Shown one piece after another: positions 62,593 through 64,000 of a stretch of 64,000 nt of DNA. Each line of letters opens with the position of its first letter. The stretch's first letter is position 1. The stretch is from the NCBI GenBank assembly GCA_020726505.1, contig JAHLEZ010000035.1, positions 372,001 to 436,000 on the forward strand, written 5' to 3'. Source of the stretch: Leptodontidium sp. MPI-SDFR-AT-0119 (taxonomy: Eukaryota; Ascomycota; Leotiomycetes; Helotiales; Leptodontidiaceae). Position numbers and translations under genes: made by a program. Below the pieces are notes generated by a model, which was given only the letters and a program-made list of their open reading frames with translations, was not told the DNA's origin and made no database searches.

Positions 62593-64000
62593 TATCGACC
62601 CGAAGTTAGTAAAATTGAACATCATCTCTGCAAAATCAAGTTTGCTTAGATAATGAGGTTAATAAAGTTAGATAAAAAAAAATATATACTTCTCGCGTTT
62701 AAGGTTCGTCGATCTCAATCAATTAACATGGCGCCAAACCTTCCGAATACTTGACATCTGGTGGAATTAAATATCACCACATTTGCAATGAGATCCCAAG
62801 AGAATCAGATCAACACGAGTGGTTGGTGGTTCTGCCATTTTATATTATTCTTGGAGTTGTATGTACCTGCCACCTACCTGTTTTTATGTTGTCGGATGCC
62901 GACTATTTCAATATCTCTCTCTCCTGGCTCGCCTCGCCTCTTTCAACTTGTCGTCTAGCCCCTGAAAATCTCACATGCGTTAGCGACCAAGTGGCCAAGC
63001 AGAGTAGGCAAAAGATACTGTAATTCCCAAGAAATATATCCCGGTAGTAGGCCTTAACTGAATTCCACACGTAATGCCCGCCCACACTCAATGCCCGCCT
63101 TTTATTATCTTGGACAATATTTTATTAGCTACGCATAAGCCCTTTTAATTTACTTCAAATTATTAAATAGTTTGAGGTTGGTTGATAATGCCCGATACTT
63201 TTTAAACAAAGATCCCCAGGTACATGTGGCGAGGCTGTGCCTGGATATTGATAAACACCACATCACCTGAGAGACGGTAATTGAGATGCGGAGACGTCTT
63301 CATCTAGGATATCTTTGACCAGTTCAGTTTATCAATGTTAATAGGGTTGAACTCCCCAGTTGGAGACTCGGTTGACAGAGATGCGGGTTCCTTCTCTGTC
63401 TGAAATCGTCGTGGATTTGCCAGTCGGGTTTCGTTGGATGGGTGAACATTGTAGTCCATTTTTCGCGAGGTTTTCTGTACCCCCGTCGAGTGTGGGGGGG
63501 TACTAGTAGTTGTAGGTATTCATAAGTGTATAGTACCTGTGTGCTAGCTTAGGCAGCATGACCCCGAAAGCTCCTCTCTTTAGCATCAGTATTCTTCTTG
63601 ATCTACTGTTATGTTAAGGTACCTCATGAATGTAATGCTTTCAATTCAAACCAGTTACAAAGCAAGCGTGCCTTGCTTGCTGAGGGTGCCGTTCCTTCGG
63701 GCGTTGAAAAGAGTCAGGAGGTACGAAGGTATAAAGAAGTAGGTACAAGAAGGAGGTACAAGAAGTAGGTACAAGAAGTAGGTACAAGAAGTGGTACAAG
63801 AAGAAGGCAAAGCAAGGTAACCAAAGTAAGCCCTCTCTTCAGTCATACCTCCTTGCTTTCTGCCACATTCAAACTCGCCTCTCTCGGTATGTTCCCTCTC
63901 TTTCCATATCCGCATGAAGCGACCGTTTTCAATATACAACGAAGCAATCGTCACATCCCGAGGCAGCCTTTCTCAGACTATCTGTCAGACCTCACGAGCC
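62593..64000. other. AT-rich DNA with a short tandem repeat; no gene supported
   Basis: No supported frame. The last 300 bases are less AT-rich and may approach another gene beyond the window, but no exon can be called. Confidence 0.4.
63738..63806 (+). repeat. Short tandem repeat of about 14 bases
   Basis: About five units of a gtaggtacaagaa-like 12-15 base motif, with variants (ggaggtacaagaa, gtggtacaagaa). Confidence 0.85.

Overview
The window is nuclear DNA of a filamentous ascomycete (Pezizomycotina; a leotiomycete is a guess from gene content, not a demonstrated placement). The reasons are genes with many 43-130 nt GT-AG introns, fungal-only families (Zn2Cys6 and fungal-specific transcription factors, RTA1, DUF6536, NmrA-like, CBM18 and CBM1 enzymes, an iterative 6-MSAS-type polyketide synthase), and AT-rich stretches with coding relics whose stops look like repeat-induced point mutation (RIP).

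Layout. 1-14.7 kb is accessory: a left-edge conserved fungal protein with broken frames, a Zn2Cys6 regulator with an abnormal splice donor, an RTA1-like membrane protein, an NmrA-like SDR, a G-tract fold-back element, a second fungal transcription factor, a DUF6536 membrane protein and a tiny two-zinc-finger protein. 15.3-16.7 kb is a secreted GH5 endoglucanase with a CBM1, followed by a decayed tandem copy of its own 3' end. 19.1-21.5 kb is the DED1 RNA helicase. 23.3-28 kb is an AT-rich island with a structurally complete hAT transposon (13-bp terminal inverted repeats, perfect 8-bp target duplication) whose transposase has three nonsense codons. 28.1-34.9 kb is a wall-polymer group: a GH18/CBM18 chitinase, a divergent GH16 and a small secreted two-CBM18 protein. 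35-36.4 kb holds pseudogenes, including a BTB/POZ gene.

38.2-46.5 kb is mostly housekeeping: proteasome beta-4 (start codon split by an intron), U3 snoRNP protein RRP9, a frameshifted kinase-like gene and the USP39/Sad1 splicing factor. 47.5-58 kb holds an NAD(P)-dependent epimerase/reductase, a salicylate-hydroxylase-type FAD monooxygenase and, divergent from it, a partially reducing 6-MSAS-type PKS. The monooxygenase/PKS pair recalls the atA/atX pair of terreic acid biosynthesis, so a 6-methylsalicylate to 3-methylcatechol step is a reasonable hypothesis. 58.2-61 kb is UTP13, a second U3 processome WD40 protein. 61-64 kb is AT-rich and gene-poor, with degraded retroelement-like relics and a short tandem repeat.

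Exon coordinates were worked out by hand from splice motifs, frame continuity and family conservation; phases were checked to sum to whole codons. No RNA genes or CRISPR arrays were recognised.
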